Shown here in pieces: positions 1 through 11,694 of a stretch of DNA of 64,000 nucleotides. The notes under the pieces were generated by a model. The model worked only from the letters and a program-made list of their open reading frames with translations. It was not told the DNA's origin and did not search any database. Made by a program: the position numbers and the translations under genes. The stretch covers positions 58,688,501 through 58,752,500 of the forward strand of contig NC_134120.1 in assembly GCF_040939455.1 (NCBI RefSeq), given 5' to 3'. Positions within the stretch are counted from its first letter, which is position 1. Each line of letters starts with the position of its first letter. Source of the DNA: Microcebus murinus (lineage: Eukaryota; Chordata; Mammalia; Primates; Cheirogaleidae).

Positions 1-996
1 GGTTGGTGAGAGGTCAAGGTGAATATGGTGGATGAGGCGAAACTTCATAGTTCAATTCCTTCAACTTTTGCAGTGTTGGTTATTTGACCTACAGTTGGAT
101 ATTGTCGTGGAAAAGAATTGGGCATTTTTTGTTGACCAATTTGGACTGCAGGCGTTGCAGTTTTCAGTGCATCTCATCGATTTGCTGAGCAGATTTCTCA
201 GATGTGACAGTTTTGCTGAGATTCAAAAAGCTGTGGTGGATCAGACCAGCAAACAGTGATCAGGACCTTTTTTGGCTTTGGGGAGTGCTTTGTAGCTTCT
301 TTTTGGTCCAACCACTGGGCTGGTCATGGCTTGTTGTTGTATAAAATCCACTTGTTGTCACACATACCAATCCGGTCGAGAAATGGTTTGTTGTTGTCAT
401 GTACAAGAAGAGAAGATGACACGTCAAAACAACGATGTCTTTGATTTTCGGTCAGCTCATGAGGCACCCATTTGTCAAGCTTTTTCACCTTTCCAATTTG
501 CTTCAAATGCTGAGCCACTATAGTATGGTTGACATTGAATTCTTTGGCAACTTATTGTGTAATTTTAAGAGGATCAGATTCCATGACTGCTCTCAGTTGG
601 TCGTTGTCAATGATGGCCGGCCACTGCACTCCTCACCTTCAAGGCTCTTGTCTCCTTTGCAAAACTTCTTGAACCACCAGTGTACTGTATGTTCCTTAGC
701 AGTTCCTGGGCCAAATGCGTTGTTGATGTTGCGAGTTGTCCCTGCTGCTTTATGACCCATTTTGAACTTGAATAAGAAAATCGCTTGAATTTACTTTTTG
801 TCTAACATAATCTCCATAGTTTAAAATAAATATAAAATAAACAGCAAGTAATAAGTCATTAGCAAAAACACATAAAGTGAGGAATGGGTATTAAGATAAT
901 GTATAACATAATCACATTTATTTAAGAATGTATTCCAATATCAAAGGGAAAATTTCAACATTGCTAAAACCTGCAATTACTTTTGCACCAACCTAT
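1..996 (-). mobile_element. Hsmar1-like mariner DNA transposon, broken, cut by the window edge
   Basis: The minus strand encodes broken stretches of a Tc1/mariner transposase. The N-terminal helix-turn-helix part lies near 760-430, including the family-typical WWFKKFCKGD. Next come HLKQIGKVKKLDKWVPHELT-like residues, then FLDRI.MCDNKW around the first catalytic Asp (E to N beside it), and PHPPYSPDLSPT at about 20-60. Reading is interrupted by stops and frame changes. The right-hand terminus near 970-996 contains TTGCACCAACC, the Hsmar1/MADE1-type inverted repeat, followed by TA. The other end lies outside the window. The element sits within an ancient L1, whose sequence resumes right after it. 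It is an inactive fossil. Confidence 0.88.
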
Positions 997-1865
997 AGTA
1001 AAAGGAAGGAAATAATATAGAGTAGAAATAAACAAAATGGACAGTAGAAAAACAACAGAAAAAAATAAAACTAAGAGAAGAGTTGTTTTGAAAAGGTAAA
1101 CAAAATTGATAGACCTTTAGCTAGACTAAGAGAAAAGGGAGACATCTCAAATAAAATCAGAAAGGAAAGAGGAGACATTACAACCAATGCCACAAGAATA
1201 AAAAAGGATCATAAAAAAACAAAAGACATATGCTGACAAATTGGATAATCTACAAGAAATGGATAAATTCCTAGAAATATACAACTTACCAAGACTGAGT
1301 CATGAAGAAATAGAAAATCTAAATAGACCAATGATGAGTAAGGACATCAAATCAGTAATTCAAAACCCCACAACAAAGATAAGTCCATGGCCAGATGGCT
1401 TCACTGGTGAATCCTACCAATCATTTAAAGAAGAATTAATACTAATTCTCAAACTCTTGCAAAAAATTGAGGAGGAGGGAACATTTCCAAACTCATTTTA
1501 TGAAGCCAGAATTTCCCTGAATCCAGAGCCAGACAAAGATACTACAAGAAAGAAACTTCAGGCTAATATCCCTGATGATCACAGATGTAAAAATTCTCAA
1601 CAAAATACCAGCAAACTGAATTCCACAGCACATTATGAGAAGAATACACTATGACCAAGAGGGAATTATTCATGGGATACAAGGGTGATTCAAGATGTGA
1701 AAATTAATGTAATATACCACATTAACAGAAAAAAAAGGATGAAAATCACATAATCATATCAATAGATGCAATAAAAGTATTTGACAAAATTTAACACCCT
1801 TTTATGATTAAAGATCACTATAAACTAGGTATAGAAGAAATTTACCTGAACACAATAAAGACCAT
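997..1865 (+). mobile_element. Ancient L1, fragment 1 of 6 (ORF2, 5' of RT)
   Basis: This is degenerate LINE-1 ORF2 sequence. The 137-residue open stretch at 1241-1654 reads like the ORF2 segment just before the reverse transcriptase fingers (EMDKFLE.YNLPRL, LNRPM, PDGFTGE). Frameshifts and stops are frequent. The L1 continues after the inserted LTR at 2263 and then at 11181, 11695, 13838 and 16267. All pieces are collinear and on the plus strand, so they are one element split by later insertions. Confidence 0.9.
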
Positions 1866-2262
1866 TGCTGTAGTTGGGATAGCTGACCCCTCCAAACCTC
1901 ATGGTGACATATGATTCCCAGTGTTGAAGGTGGGGCCCACTGGGTCATGGGAGTGGACTGCATGAACGGCCTGGTGCCCTCCTCACGGTACTGAGCAGGT
2001 TCTCACTTGATTGGTCCCCATGAGAAATGGTTGTTAAAAAGAGCCTGGCATTTCCCTCCTCTCCCTCTTCCTCTCCTGACACATGGTACTCGCTCCTCCT
2101 CACTTTCTGCCACAAGCAGAAGCTTCCTGGGGCCTTCATCAGCAGCAGATGCTGCCGCCATGCTTCTTGCACAGCCTGCAGAACCATCAGCCAAGGAAAC
2201 CTCTTTTCTTTATAAATTACCCAGCCTCAGGTATTCCTTTATCGCAACACAAATGGACTAAG
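1866..2262 (+). mobile_element. Solo MaLR LTR (THE1/MST-like)
   Basis: This LTR-sized block interrupts the L1 reading. Its 3' part contains AAACCTCTTTTCTTTATAAA, then TTACCCAG.CTC.GGTAT and AAATGGACTAAGA, the characteristic 3' end of MST/THE1 LTRs. The flanks ACCAT (left) and GGCCAT (right) suggest a short target duplication. No internal retroviral region is present, so it is a solo LTR. The subfamily name is by eye. Confidence 0.8.
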
Positions 2263-2574
2263 ATGGCCATATGTCTTAAATAAAAAGCCCACAGATAACA
2301 TCATATTCAATGGTGAAAAACTGCAAGCTTTTCCCCTAATATCAGGAACAAGACAAGGATGCCTACTCTCAACACTTCTAGTCAACATAGTACAGGAAGC
2401 CTTAGCCAAAGGAACTGCATAAGAAAAAGAAATAAAAAGCATCCAAATTGGAAAGGCACATGTAAAATTATCTGTTTGCAAATGGCATAATCTTATATGT
2501 AGAAAAACCAAAAAACTGCTAGAACTAATAAACAAATTCAGTAAAGTTGCAGGACACAAAATCAATGTATAAAA
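2263..2574 (+). mobile_element. Ancient L1, fragment 2 of 6 (RT domain)
   Basis: This is L1 ORF2 reverse transcriptase sequence (AACATCATATTCAATGG, then the [13 protein letters not shown] region, then the segment around the FADD box, which is damaged). It ends in ATCAATGTATAAAA, the point where L1-A inserted. The repeat TGTATAAAA is found again at 11181 on the far side of L1-A. Confidence 0.9.
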
Positions 2575-2594
2575 ATAAAATGTAGCGGAGAGAG

Positions 2595-2604
2595 CCAAGA
2601 TGGC
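2595..2604 (+). promoter_or_regulatory. YY1-type site at the 5' end of L1-A
   Basis: CCAAGATGGC lies about 20 bases from the L1 start. In human L1 the same motif at this position binds YY1 and directs correct initiation. Function here is inferred from position and motif only. Confidence 0.6.
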
Positions 2605-2842
2605 TACGCGGAGACACTGCCTGCCCCGTCCAAGCTGCAGAGTACAGCCGGACGGACCAGAGTGTGAGCACGGTCGCTGCCCGGATTCGACCACGGGAGA
2701 GGCAGAAGCGCCGGGGCCCCACGGAGAGTAGCTGTGAAGGTGAGAAGGAGGATAGAGAATAGAGACTGCAGCCCCAACCAGACACGGGGGCAGAGCCCAG
2801 CCAGGGGAGGGCTCCCCTGCGCCCCGGCGCGCCAGGCTGGCT

Positions 2843-3665
2843 CGGCCGCGGGGAGGCGGGCACGGGCCGCGGGGAGGAGGGCTCGGCCGCGGGGAGGAGG
2901 GCTCTCGGGCGCGGGGAGGAGGGCTCTCGGCCGCGGGGAGGAGGGCTCTCGGGCGCGGGGAGGAGGGCACGGGCCGCGGGGAGGAGGGCTCTCGGCCGCG
3001 GGGAGGAGGGCTCTCGGCCGCGGGGAGGAGGGCTCTCGGGCCGCGGGGAGGAGGGCTCTCGGCCGCGGGGAGGAGGGCTCTCGGCCGCGGGGAGGAGGGC
3101 TCTCGGCCGCGGGGAGGCGGGCACGGGCCGCGGGGAGGAGGGCTCTCGGGCCGCGGGGAGGAGGGCTCTCGGGCCGCGGGGAGGAGGGCTCTCGGGCCGC
3201 GGGGAGGAGGGCTCTCGGGCCGCGGGGAGGAGGGCTCTCGGGCCGCGGGGAGGAGGGCTCTCGGCCGCGGGGAGGAGGGCTCTCGGCCGCGGGGAGGAGG
3301 GCTCTCGGCCGCGGGGAGGAGGGCTCTCGGGCCGCGGGGAGGAGGGCTCTCGGGCCGCGGGGAGGAGGGCTCTCGGCCGCGGGGAGGAGGGCTCTCGGCC
3401 GCGGGGAGGCGGGCACGGGCCGCGGGGAGGAGGGCTCTCGGGCCGCGGGGAGGAGGGCTCTCGGGCCGCGGGGAGGAGGGCTCTCGGGCCGCGGGGAGGA
3501 GGGCTCTCGGCCGCGGGGAGGAGGGCTCTCGGCCGCGGGGAGGAGGGCTCTCGGCCGCGGGGAGGAGGGCTCTCGGGCGGCGGGGAGGAGGGCTCTCGGG
3601 CCGCGGGGAGGAGGGCTCGGGCGGCGGGGAGGAGGGCTCTCGGCCGCGGGGAGGAGGGCTCGGGG
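2843..3665 (+). repeat. Minisatellite 1: 22/23-bp GC-rich units in the L1-A 5' UTR
   Basis: About 36 tandem copies of GGCCGCGGGGAGGAGGGC followed by TCTC. The unit is 22 bp, or 23 bp with one extra G. A variant unit containing GGCGGGCACGG recurs near 2854, 3115 and 3408, which suggests that blocks of a dozen units were duplicated together. Each unit carries CCGCGG (two CpGs) and G runs on the plus strand. The array is far more uniform than the decayed ORFs of the same element. It opens long ORFs in several frames on both strands, which are not genes. Confidence 0.95.
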
Positions 3666-3868
3666 GTCAGAGAGCAAGCCCTGCTGCGTCTGGACGCCTC
3701 CAACCCTGGCGTCCCAGAAAGTAATTCTGGCTCAATCTGGCTCATACCCACGCCCCCCTCCACCCCCCCCCCAGCAAGCGTGAAAGTGCTCCGCACTAAG
3801 TGCTGCTTCTTCCCGCAACAAGGTGTGCTCCCGGCTGAACCGCTCGGACGGCAGCCCCGCCAGCGCCA

Positions 3869-4609
3869 ACAGGCAGGCAGGCGGTGCCCCCTGGACCGAC
3901 AGGCAGGCGGGCGGTGCCCCCTGGACCGACAGGCGGGCGGGCGGTGCCCCCTGGACCCACAGGCGGGCGGGCGGTGCCCCCTGGACCGACAGGCAGGCGG
4001 GCGGTGCCCCCTGGACCGACAGGCAGGCGGGCGGTGCCCCCTGGACCCACAGGCGGGCGGGCGGTGCCCCCTGGACCCACAGGCGGGCGGGCGGTGCCCC
4101 CTGGACCCACAGGCGGGCGGGCGGTGCCCCCTGGACCCACAGGCGGGCGGGCGGTGCCCCCTGGACCCACAGGCAGGCGGGCGGGCGGTGCCCCCTGGAC
4201 CCACAGGAGGGCGGGCGGTGCCCCCTGGACCCACAGGCAGGCGGGCGGGCGGTGCCCCCTGGACCCACAGGCAGGCGGGCGGTGCCCCCTGGACCGACAG
4301 GCAGGCGGGCGGTGCCCCCTGGACCCACAGGCAGGCGGGCGGGCGGTGCCCCCTGGACCCACAGGCGGGCGGGCGGTGCCCCCTGGACCCACAGGCGGGC
4401 GGGCGGTGCCCCCTGGACCCACAGGCGGGCGGGCGGTGCCCCCTGGACCCACAGGCGGGCGGGCGGTGCCCCCTGGACCGACAGGCGGGCGGGCGGTGCC
4501 CCCTGGACCCACAGGCAGGCGGGCGGGCGGTGCCCCCTGGACCCACAGGCAGGCGGGCGGGCGGTGCCCCCTGGACCCACAGGCAGGCGGGCGGTGCCCC
4601 CTGGACCGA
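3869..4609 (+). repeat. Minisatellite 2: 30/34-bp GC-rich units in the L1-A 5' UTR
   Basis: About 24 tandem copies of a 30-bp unit, AGGCGGGCGGGCGGTGCC plus CCCTGGACCCAC. Some units have an extra GGGC (34 bp), and ACCGAC replaces ACCCAC in several. The first ten units (3871-4170) are exactly 30 bp each. Because 30 is divisible by three, all reading frames stay open in many places, giving spurious proline/glycine/arginine-rich ORFs. About 200 bp of non-repeated 5' UTR separates it from minisatellite 1. Confidence 0.95.
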
Positions 4610-6015
4610 GCAGCGAGGAAGACCGCAGCCCTTCCTCCCACCACCGAGGCTGCCTTTCAGCATCGGGCGCTCTGCCCACCCGGAGAGCAGCGCAGCCGGT
4701 GTGTTCACCCTCAGGGCAGCCCAGAGGGCGGCTGAACCTGGTGGCCCTAGTCCTGAGCGTGGCTGGGGAGACGCAGGGGAGAGGTCCCAGTTCTAGGCTC
4801 TGGCGGCGAAAGAGACCTGACCTCTGTCCGAACCCAACAGGAAGGTGCGCAGGCGCACACAGCCCCACGCCCACCCCCACTGGAGAATCGCCAGGCTGGA
4901 GCACTGGGTCTGAATTAGCATAGCACCTGGTTCCCATGGCAACTGAATGCCTCAGGCCTGCAGGCTGAAGTGGAGCAGCAGCCCCTCCCCCACTGGCTAC
5001 AATGGGGAGTGCAGCTAGATCCAAGAGACTCGTGAGCCCCCACTACTTCCCCAGTGGAAGCATGCCCCTGGCAGAGACCTCTACGGATAGAGGCCCACCT
5101 CCATCGCCTTGGGGTCTAGTGTAGGAAAGGGGCGCACAACCTGAGAGCCCTATACACCAGCAGCATGCAGGGACCACGACAGCGGGTCAGCACATGAACT
5201 GCGGGGACTTGAGAGCCAGTCTCCGGTGGAGAGGGAAAGCACATGGGCCAATCAGAGGGGAGAGTGCTGTGGGGCTCCAGAGAACAAATAGGGAGGGCAC
5301 ACGCCCCATCACGCAGAGAAACCAGGCTAGTGGACAGGCACGGAAAAAGGCTGGCCAGGGCACTTGGCAATCACACCATCAGCCCCTCCCATCAGCAGCT
5401 ACGTCCCGCTTGGAGAGAGAGCCTTGAATTCCATATCAGCAGCTCCCCCTAGTGGCCAGAAAGGCAGCCTCTGAGCCCCAGAGGCTTAGCAAAGCCTCAG
5501 GTTCTTGCATTCAAGCCACAATCTACCTTGCTCCTTCCCTCCAGTTTAGGGGCAGGAGGGTCCAAGCAACCCCTGGGAAGCTACAAGGACCCTCCCAAAG
5601 CTAGGGGCATTCGTATAACCTACCTGAGGGCCAAGAGCCTACCAAGGGCACAAAAGATTACCTCGGCAGCTGGCTCTTCCTTGCAAACTACAATCAACGA
5701 AAGCAGGATAAATCCCATAGGTAAAGATGGTGCCTTCCAACTCAAGCAATTAAGGAGCAGTGGATTCATATACACAAGGACAATCCACAAGCTCAGAGAT
5801 TAAGTAAGGGGACCAAACTCACTACAGTCCATTGAGAAGAGATGAGACAACAGGTCAGAGGTAACCCAAGAGGTTCACCAAACCTAAACACCCCAAAGGC
5901 AACTCAGGACCAGCACTCCTCTCCCCTGTTTGGTCATGGATCAATCCTTGGGGACTCAGAGACAAGGCCATAAACTAGCCCTAGCACACCCAGCTCTTTA
6001 TCAAGAGGCCAGATA

Positions 6016-7009
6016 AGAAGGAATCAGCAAAAGAACTCCAGAAACATGAAAAATCATAGTGAAAAGACACCCACAAAGAAATCAATAACTCCTCACCAAT
6101 GGATACCAACTTACATGAAATAGTTAAAATGATATATGAAAATTTTGAGATATGGATTGTAAGAAAGCACAATGAAATATAAGAGAAAATAGAAACCCAA
6201 CACAAAGAAACCACAAAAACAATGCAAGAAATTAATGAAAAATTCTCTAAAGAAATCGAAGTATTAAATAAAAATGAAACAAATTCTAGAAATGAAAAAT
6301 TTATTCAAGGAATTACAAAACACAATGGAAAACCCCTAGAATAGGCTAGATCATGAAGAAGAAAGAATCTCAGAGCTTGAAGATAACACCCATGAGCTAA
6401 ACATATCAGTTGAAGAGGAAGAACAGAGAAATAATAGGAACAAACAAAGCCTACAAGAAATGTGGGATTATGTGAAGAGGCCAAACATAAAATCATAAGC
6501 AACCCTGAGGGTGAAGAAGAAAATACACAAGGGTTGAACTATTTGAGGGAATAACTGAGGAAAATTTCCATGGCCTGCCTAGGAATCTAGATATCCAGGT
6601 ACAAGAAGGACACAGGACTTCCAGAAGACTCATCATGAAAAGGCAATCACCACATCATATAGTCATTAGGATGGCCAAAGTAAACATGAAAAAGGCACTC
6701 CTACGAGCAATAAGGCGAAAATAACAGATAGTCTATAAAGGAAAACCTATCCGACTAATTGCAGACTTCTCAACTGAAACCTTACAAGCCAGAAGTGACT
6801 AGGGACCCATCTTCAATTTTCTGAAACAGAATAATGGCCAGTCTAGAATTTTGTATCTTACAAAACTAAGTTTCTTATATGAGGGAGAAATAAAGACTTT
6901 CTCTGACAAGAAATCAGTAAATGAATTTGTGAAGACCAGATCTGCCCTGCAGGAAGTACTCAGACTTGCATTATACTCTGATCAGCACAATAGACACCCA
7001 CAACTGTAA
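6016..7009 (+). pseudogene. Broken L1-A ORF1 (RNA-binding chaperone of LINE-1)
   Basis: This is the position and remains of L1 ORF1p, the trimeric coiled-coil RNA-binding protein that packages L1 RNA. Readable pieces include a coiled-coil segment, EEERISELEDNTHELN and SLQEMWDYVKRPNI (the start of the RRM-like domain), and later LYSDQHNRHPQL before the stop. At least ten stops or frameshifts interrupt it. Boundaries were set by comparison with L1-B ORF1 (43978-44979). Confidence 0.75.
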
Positions 7010-7048
7010 AATCATGCAAAAGCTAAAGTTCAGAGCCCCAGTACCACA

Positions 7049-10000
7049 ATGGCTCAAGAGGTAAAACAAAGCAAGAAAGGTCTACCCAACAGGATGAACA
7101 CAAATCCACACCACTTATCAATTCTTTCAATAAATGTAAATGGCTTGAACTCCCCACTGAAGAGATACTGAATGGATAAAAATACAAGCCAAGTATCTGC
7201 TGTCTCCAGGAAACAAATCCAATTCAAAAGAACTCATTCAGACTCAAGGTGAAGGGTTAGAAACAATATTCCATGGAAATGGAAACCAAAAGAAAGCTGG
7301 TATAGCTGTTCTCATATCAAATAACATAGGTTCTAAATCTACAAAAGTAAAGAAAGACAAAAATGGTCACTATACAATGGTGAAGGGAACAAGTCAACTA
7401 GAAGACTTAACTGTCCTAAATATTTATGCATCTAACACAGGAGTGCCCAGATACATAAAGCAAATCCTACTTAATCTAAACAAAATAATAAATAGCAATG
7501 CCATAATAGCCAGGGAAGTTAATATATCCCTGTCAGAACTGGACACATCCTCCAAACAGAAAATAAGCAAAGAAACAATGGACTTAAACAAAACTCTAGA
7601 ACAAATGGGCCTAACAGATATTTACAGAACATTCTGTCCCCAAAATACTTCTCATCAGTTCATGGAACTTTCTCTAAAACTGATCAAATCCTAGGCTAAA
7701 ATTCCTTGAAACAAAACAGGTTTCAAGAAATTTTTTAAAATGGAAATTATACCATGTATAATTATACCATGTATAGTCTTCTCAGACTACAGTGGAATAA
7801 AATCAGAAATCAATTCCAACAGAAATAATCAGCTCTACACAGAGTACTAAAACTAAACAACCTAGTGCTGAATGATTATTGGGTTAAGGAGGAGATAAAG
7901 ATAGAAATCAAAAGATTCTTTGAACTAAATGATAATAGGGACACAAGTTATCAAAATCTGTGGGATACAGCAAAAGCATTCCTGAGAGGAAAACTCATAA
8001 CATTAAATGCCCACATCCAAAAGACAGAAAGAGCACATTAGATCAACAATCTAATGAATCATCTCATGGAACTGGAAAAGGAAGACCAAACCAATGCTAA
8101 GCCCAGCAAAAGAAAAGATATAACCAAGATCAGGGAAGAACTAAATGAAATCAAGAACAAAAGAAATACATAGAGGATTAATGAAAAAAAAATTGGTTCT
8201 TTGAAAAGATAAGCAAAATTGACAGGCCTATAGCTAGATTAACCAGAAGCAGAAAGGAAAGGACTTTAATAAGCTCAATAAGAAATGAAAAAGGAGAAAT
8301 CACAATTGATATCATAGAAATATAAAACATCATTTTTGAATACTATAAAAATCTGTATGATCAAAAATTTCAAAACATGCAGGAAATGGACAAATTCTTG
8401 AAAGCATACAACCTCCATAGGCTCAATCAGGAAGAAATAGAACTCCTGAACAGACCAATATCAAGCACCGAAATTGAAGCAGCATACAAAAATCTTCCAA
8501 AAAAAAAAAAAAAAAAGTCCTGGACCAGGTGGTTTCATACCCGGATTTTAACAAACCTACAAAGAACTGGTACCTATACTGCATAAATTATTCCATAACA
8601 TTGAGAAGGAAGGAATCCTCCCCAACTCATTCTATGAAGCCAATATCACCTTGATACTGAAGGCAGGAAAGGACATAACAAACAAAGAAAGCCACAGACC
8701 AATATCCCTTATGAACACAGAGCAAAAATTCTCAATAAAATATTAGCAAACCAAATTCAACTGCACAATGAAAAAATAATCCACTACAATGAAGTAAGCT
8801 TCATTCTAGAGATGTAAGGATGGTTCAACATATGCAAATCTATAAATGTAATTCACCACATAAATAGAAGCAAAAACAAAGACCATATGGATCATCTCAA
8901 CAGACACAGAAAAAGCATTTGACTAAATTCAGCCCTATTTTATGATAAGAACTCTTAACAAAATAGGCATAGATTGGACATGCCTCAAAATTATTAAAGC
9001 CATATATGACAAAGCCACAGCCAACATCATACTGAAGGGGGAAAACAAAAGCATTCCCACTTAGAACTAGAACCAGACAAGGTTGCCCACTGTCACCACT
9101 TTTGTTCAACATAGTGCTGGAAGTCCTAGTCAGAGCAATCAGGCAAAAGAAGGAAATTAAGGGTAACCAAATGGGGAAAGAAGAGGTCAAACTATCACTC
9201 TTTGCTGATGATATGATCTTATATCTAGAAAACCCCAAAGATTCAACCAGAAGACTCCTAGAATTGATAAATAGATTCAGCAAAGTCTCAGGTTACAAAA
9301 TCAATGTAAACAAATCAGTAGCATTTCCATACACCAACAACAGAGAAGGCCAGAACCAAATCAAAGACTCAATACACAATAGCAACAAAGAAAATATAAT
9401 ACCTAAGAATATATTTAACTAAGGAGGTGAAAGACCTCTATAGGGAGAATTACAAAACACTGAGGAAAGAAACTCTGGAGGATATAAACAGATGGAAAAA
9501 CATATCATGTTTATAATGAATCAGCAGAATTAACATTGTTAACATGTCTATACTACCCAATGTGTTTTACAGACTCAATGCAATCCCCATTAAAACACCA
9601 ACATCATTTTTCCAGATCTAGAGAAAACAGTTCTATGCCTCATATGGAACCAGAAAAGACCCCGAACAGCCAATGCAACCTTACATAATAAGAACAAATT
9701 GAGAGCCATCAGTCTACCAGATGTCAAGCTATACTACAAAGCTATAGTAACAAAAAGAGTATGGTATTGGCACAACAACAGACTCACAGATCTATGGATC
9801 AGAACACAGAACCTAGATGTGAATCCATCCTCATATTGCCACCTGATCTTTGACAAAGCAGACGAAAACATACACTAGGGTAAAGAATCTTTATTCAATA
9901 AATGGTGCTGGGAAAATTGGATAGCCACATGTAGAAGACTGAAACAGGAGTCACACTTCTCACCACTCACAAAAATTAATTTGCAATGGATAACAGACTT

Positions 10001-10960
10001 AAACCTAAGGCATGAAACTATAAGAATTCTAGAAGAAAATGTTGGACAAACTCTTATAGATACTGGCCTAGGAAAGAATTCATGAAGAAGACCCCAAAAG
10101 CAACCACTGCAACAACAAAAATAAATGGGACCTGACCAAATTAAAAAGGTTCTGCACAGCCAAAGACACAATCAATAGAACAAATAGCCTACAGAATGGG
10201 AGAAAATATTTGCATGCTATATAGGTGTTAAAGAGCTAAAAACAAGAATCTACAAAGAACTCGAGAAAATTAGCAAGAAAAACTCAAGCAGTCCCATTAG
10301 AAAGTGGGCAAAGGACATGAACAGAAACTTTTCAAAAGAAGATAGACTAATGGCTAACATGCACATGAAAAAATGCTGAACGTCTCTAATAATCAAGGAA
10401 ATGCTAATCAAAACTTCAGTGAGATATCACCTAACTCCAGTGAGAAAGGCTTTTATCAAGAAGTCCCAAAACAACAGATGCTGGCATGGCTGTGGAGAGA
10501 AAGGTTCATTTATATAGACTGTTGGTGGGACTGCAAACTAGTACAACCTCTATGGAAAGTAGTTTGGAGATTCCTCAAAGAACTAAAACTAGACTTATCA
10601 TTTGATCCAGCAATCCCACTACTAGGTATCCACCCAATGGAAAAAAAGGCATTTTATAAAAAAGACACTTGTACTACAATGTTCATAGCAGCACAATTCA
10701 CAATCGCAAAGATGTAGAAACAACCCAAGTGCCCATCAATGCATGAGTGGATTAATAAAATGTGGTATATGTATACCATGGAGTACTACTCAGCCATAAA
10801 AAACATGGCAATCTAGTATTTTTTGTAACAACCTGGGTGGAACTGGAGACCATTCTTCTTAGTGAAGTATTGCAAAAATGGAAAAATAAACACCACATGT
10901 ACTGAATACTAAATTGAGTATTTGGAACAAATCAATTGACACTTATATGCACATATGGAA
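7049..10960 (+). pseudogene. Broken L1-A ORF2 (endonuclease/reverse transcriptase)
   Basis: ORF2p nicks the target DNA and reverse-transcribes L1 RNA. The start ATGGCTCAAGAG matches the ORF2 start of L1-B. Readable pieces are LSILSINVNGLNS (endonuclease N-terminus), a piece at 7377-7694 (LTVLNIYASN, then AREVNISLSELD where the endonuclease GDFN motif should be, so the Asp is lost), EMDKFLKAYNLHRLNQEEIE at 8377, and [18 protein letters not shown] of the RT active site at about 9190-9250. The cysteine-rich tail region is present but not in frame. An A17 run at 8500 splits the RT entry region. It is full length but dead. Confidence 0.88.
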
Positions 10961-11180
10961 GTAAAACTCAAGGGAAATCAAGTAAGGGGGGCAAGGGGAT
11001 GGGCAAATACACACCAAATGGGTACAATGCATACTAACTGGGTAAAAGGCACACTTATAACTTTGACTCAAACTGTACAAAAGCAAATTTTGTAACCAAA
11101 CATGTATACTCCTGTAAACTCTGAAATATAAAAATTAATAAAAAGAAAAGTAACATAAAAAAATCCAAAATAAAATAAAG

Positions 11181-11341
11181 TGTATAAAATCAGTTGCATT
11201 TCTATATGCAAACAATGAACTATCAAAAATGGAATTATGAAAACAATCCCATTTATAACAACAACAAAAATAACAAAATACTTAGGAATTAACCAAGGAG
11301 GTAAAAGGCCTGTATACTAAACAGTACAAAACAGTGATGTA
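11181..11341 (+). mobile_element. Ancient L1, fragment 3 of 6
   Basis: The ORF2 text resumes immediately after L1-A (TATAAAATCAGTTGCATTTC, ACAATGAACTATC) and ends at the Alu target site AAAACAGTGATGTA. Confidence 0.88.
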
Positions 11342-11680
11342 GGGCCAGGTGCAGTGGCTCACGCCTGTAATCCTAGCACTCTGGGAAGCTGAGGCGGGTG
11401 GATAATTTGAGCTCAGGAGTTTGAGACCAGCCTGAGCAAGAGTGAGACACTGTCTCTACCAAAAATAGAAGAAATTACTTGGACAGCTACAAATATATAG
11501 AAAAAAAATTAGCCGGGCATGGTGGCACATGCTTGTAGTCCCAGCTACTTGGGCGGCTGAGGCAGAAGGATCTCTTGAGCCCAGGAGTTTGACGTTGCTG
11601 TGAGCTAGGCTGATGCCACGGCACTCACTCTAGCCTGGGCAACAAAGTGACACTTTGTCTCAGGAAAACAAAAACAAAAT
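11342..11680 (+). mobile_element. Strepsirrhine-type Alu SINE
   Basis: A dimeric Alu with GGCTCACGCCTGTAATCC, then CTGAGCAAGAGTGAGACAC, a middle A-rich linker, and GAGCTAGGCTGATGCCACGG in the right arm, typical of lemurs. It has a perfect 14-bp target duplication, AAAACAGTGATGTA, at 11328-11341 and 11681-11694. Confidence 0.95.
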
Positions 11681-11694
11681 AAAACAGTGATGTA

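Larger units (their letters stand above)
2575..11180 (+). mobile_element. Long, inactive lemur-type L1 (L1-A) with two minisatellites in its 5' UTR
   Basis: This is a full-length-type LINE-1. It has a 5' end with AGAGCCAAGATGGC, a 5' UTR of about 3.4 kb, remains of ORF1 (about 6016-7009) and ORF2 (about 7049-10960), and a 3' UTR ending in A-rich sequence near 11130-11180. A probable target duplication, TGTATAAAA, occurs at 2566-2574 and 11181-11189 within the older L1 (the 3' A-rich end makes the exact border uncertain). Both ORFs are broken by many stops and indels, so it cannot move. Without the two arrays it would be about 7 kb. Its 3' UTR differs from that of L1-B at 42445, so the two belong to different L1 subfamilies or ages. 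Confidence 0.9.

Noticed and set aside
2239..2970. 243-codon minus-strand ORF
   Set aside because: It crosses the edge of ancient L1, the L1-A 5' end and the start of minisatellite 1; a composite of unrelated repeats.
2525..4708. 727-codon minus-strand ORF and several 280-430-codon ORFs on both strands
   Set aside because: They run through the two minisatellites, are open in several frames at once, consist of Pro/Arg/Gly/Ala repeats dictated by unit length, and cross L1 UTR sequence. No domain or start context supports a gene.
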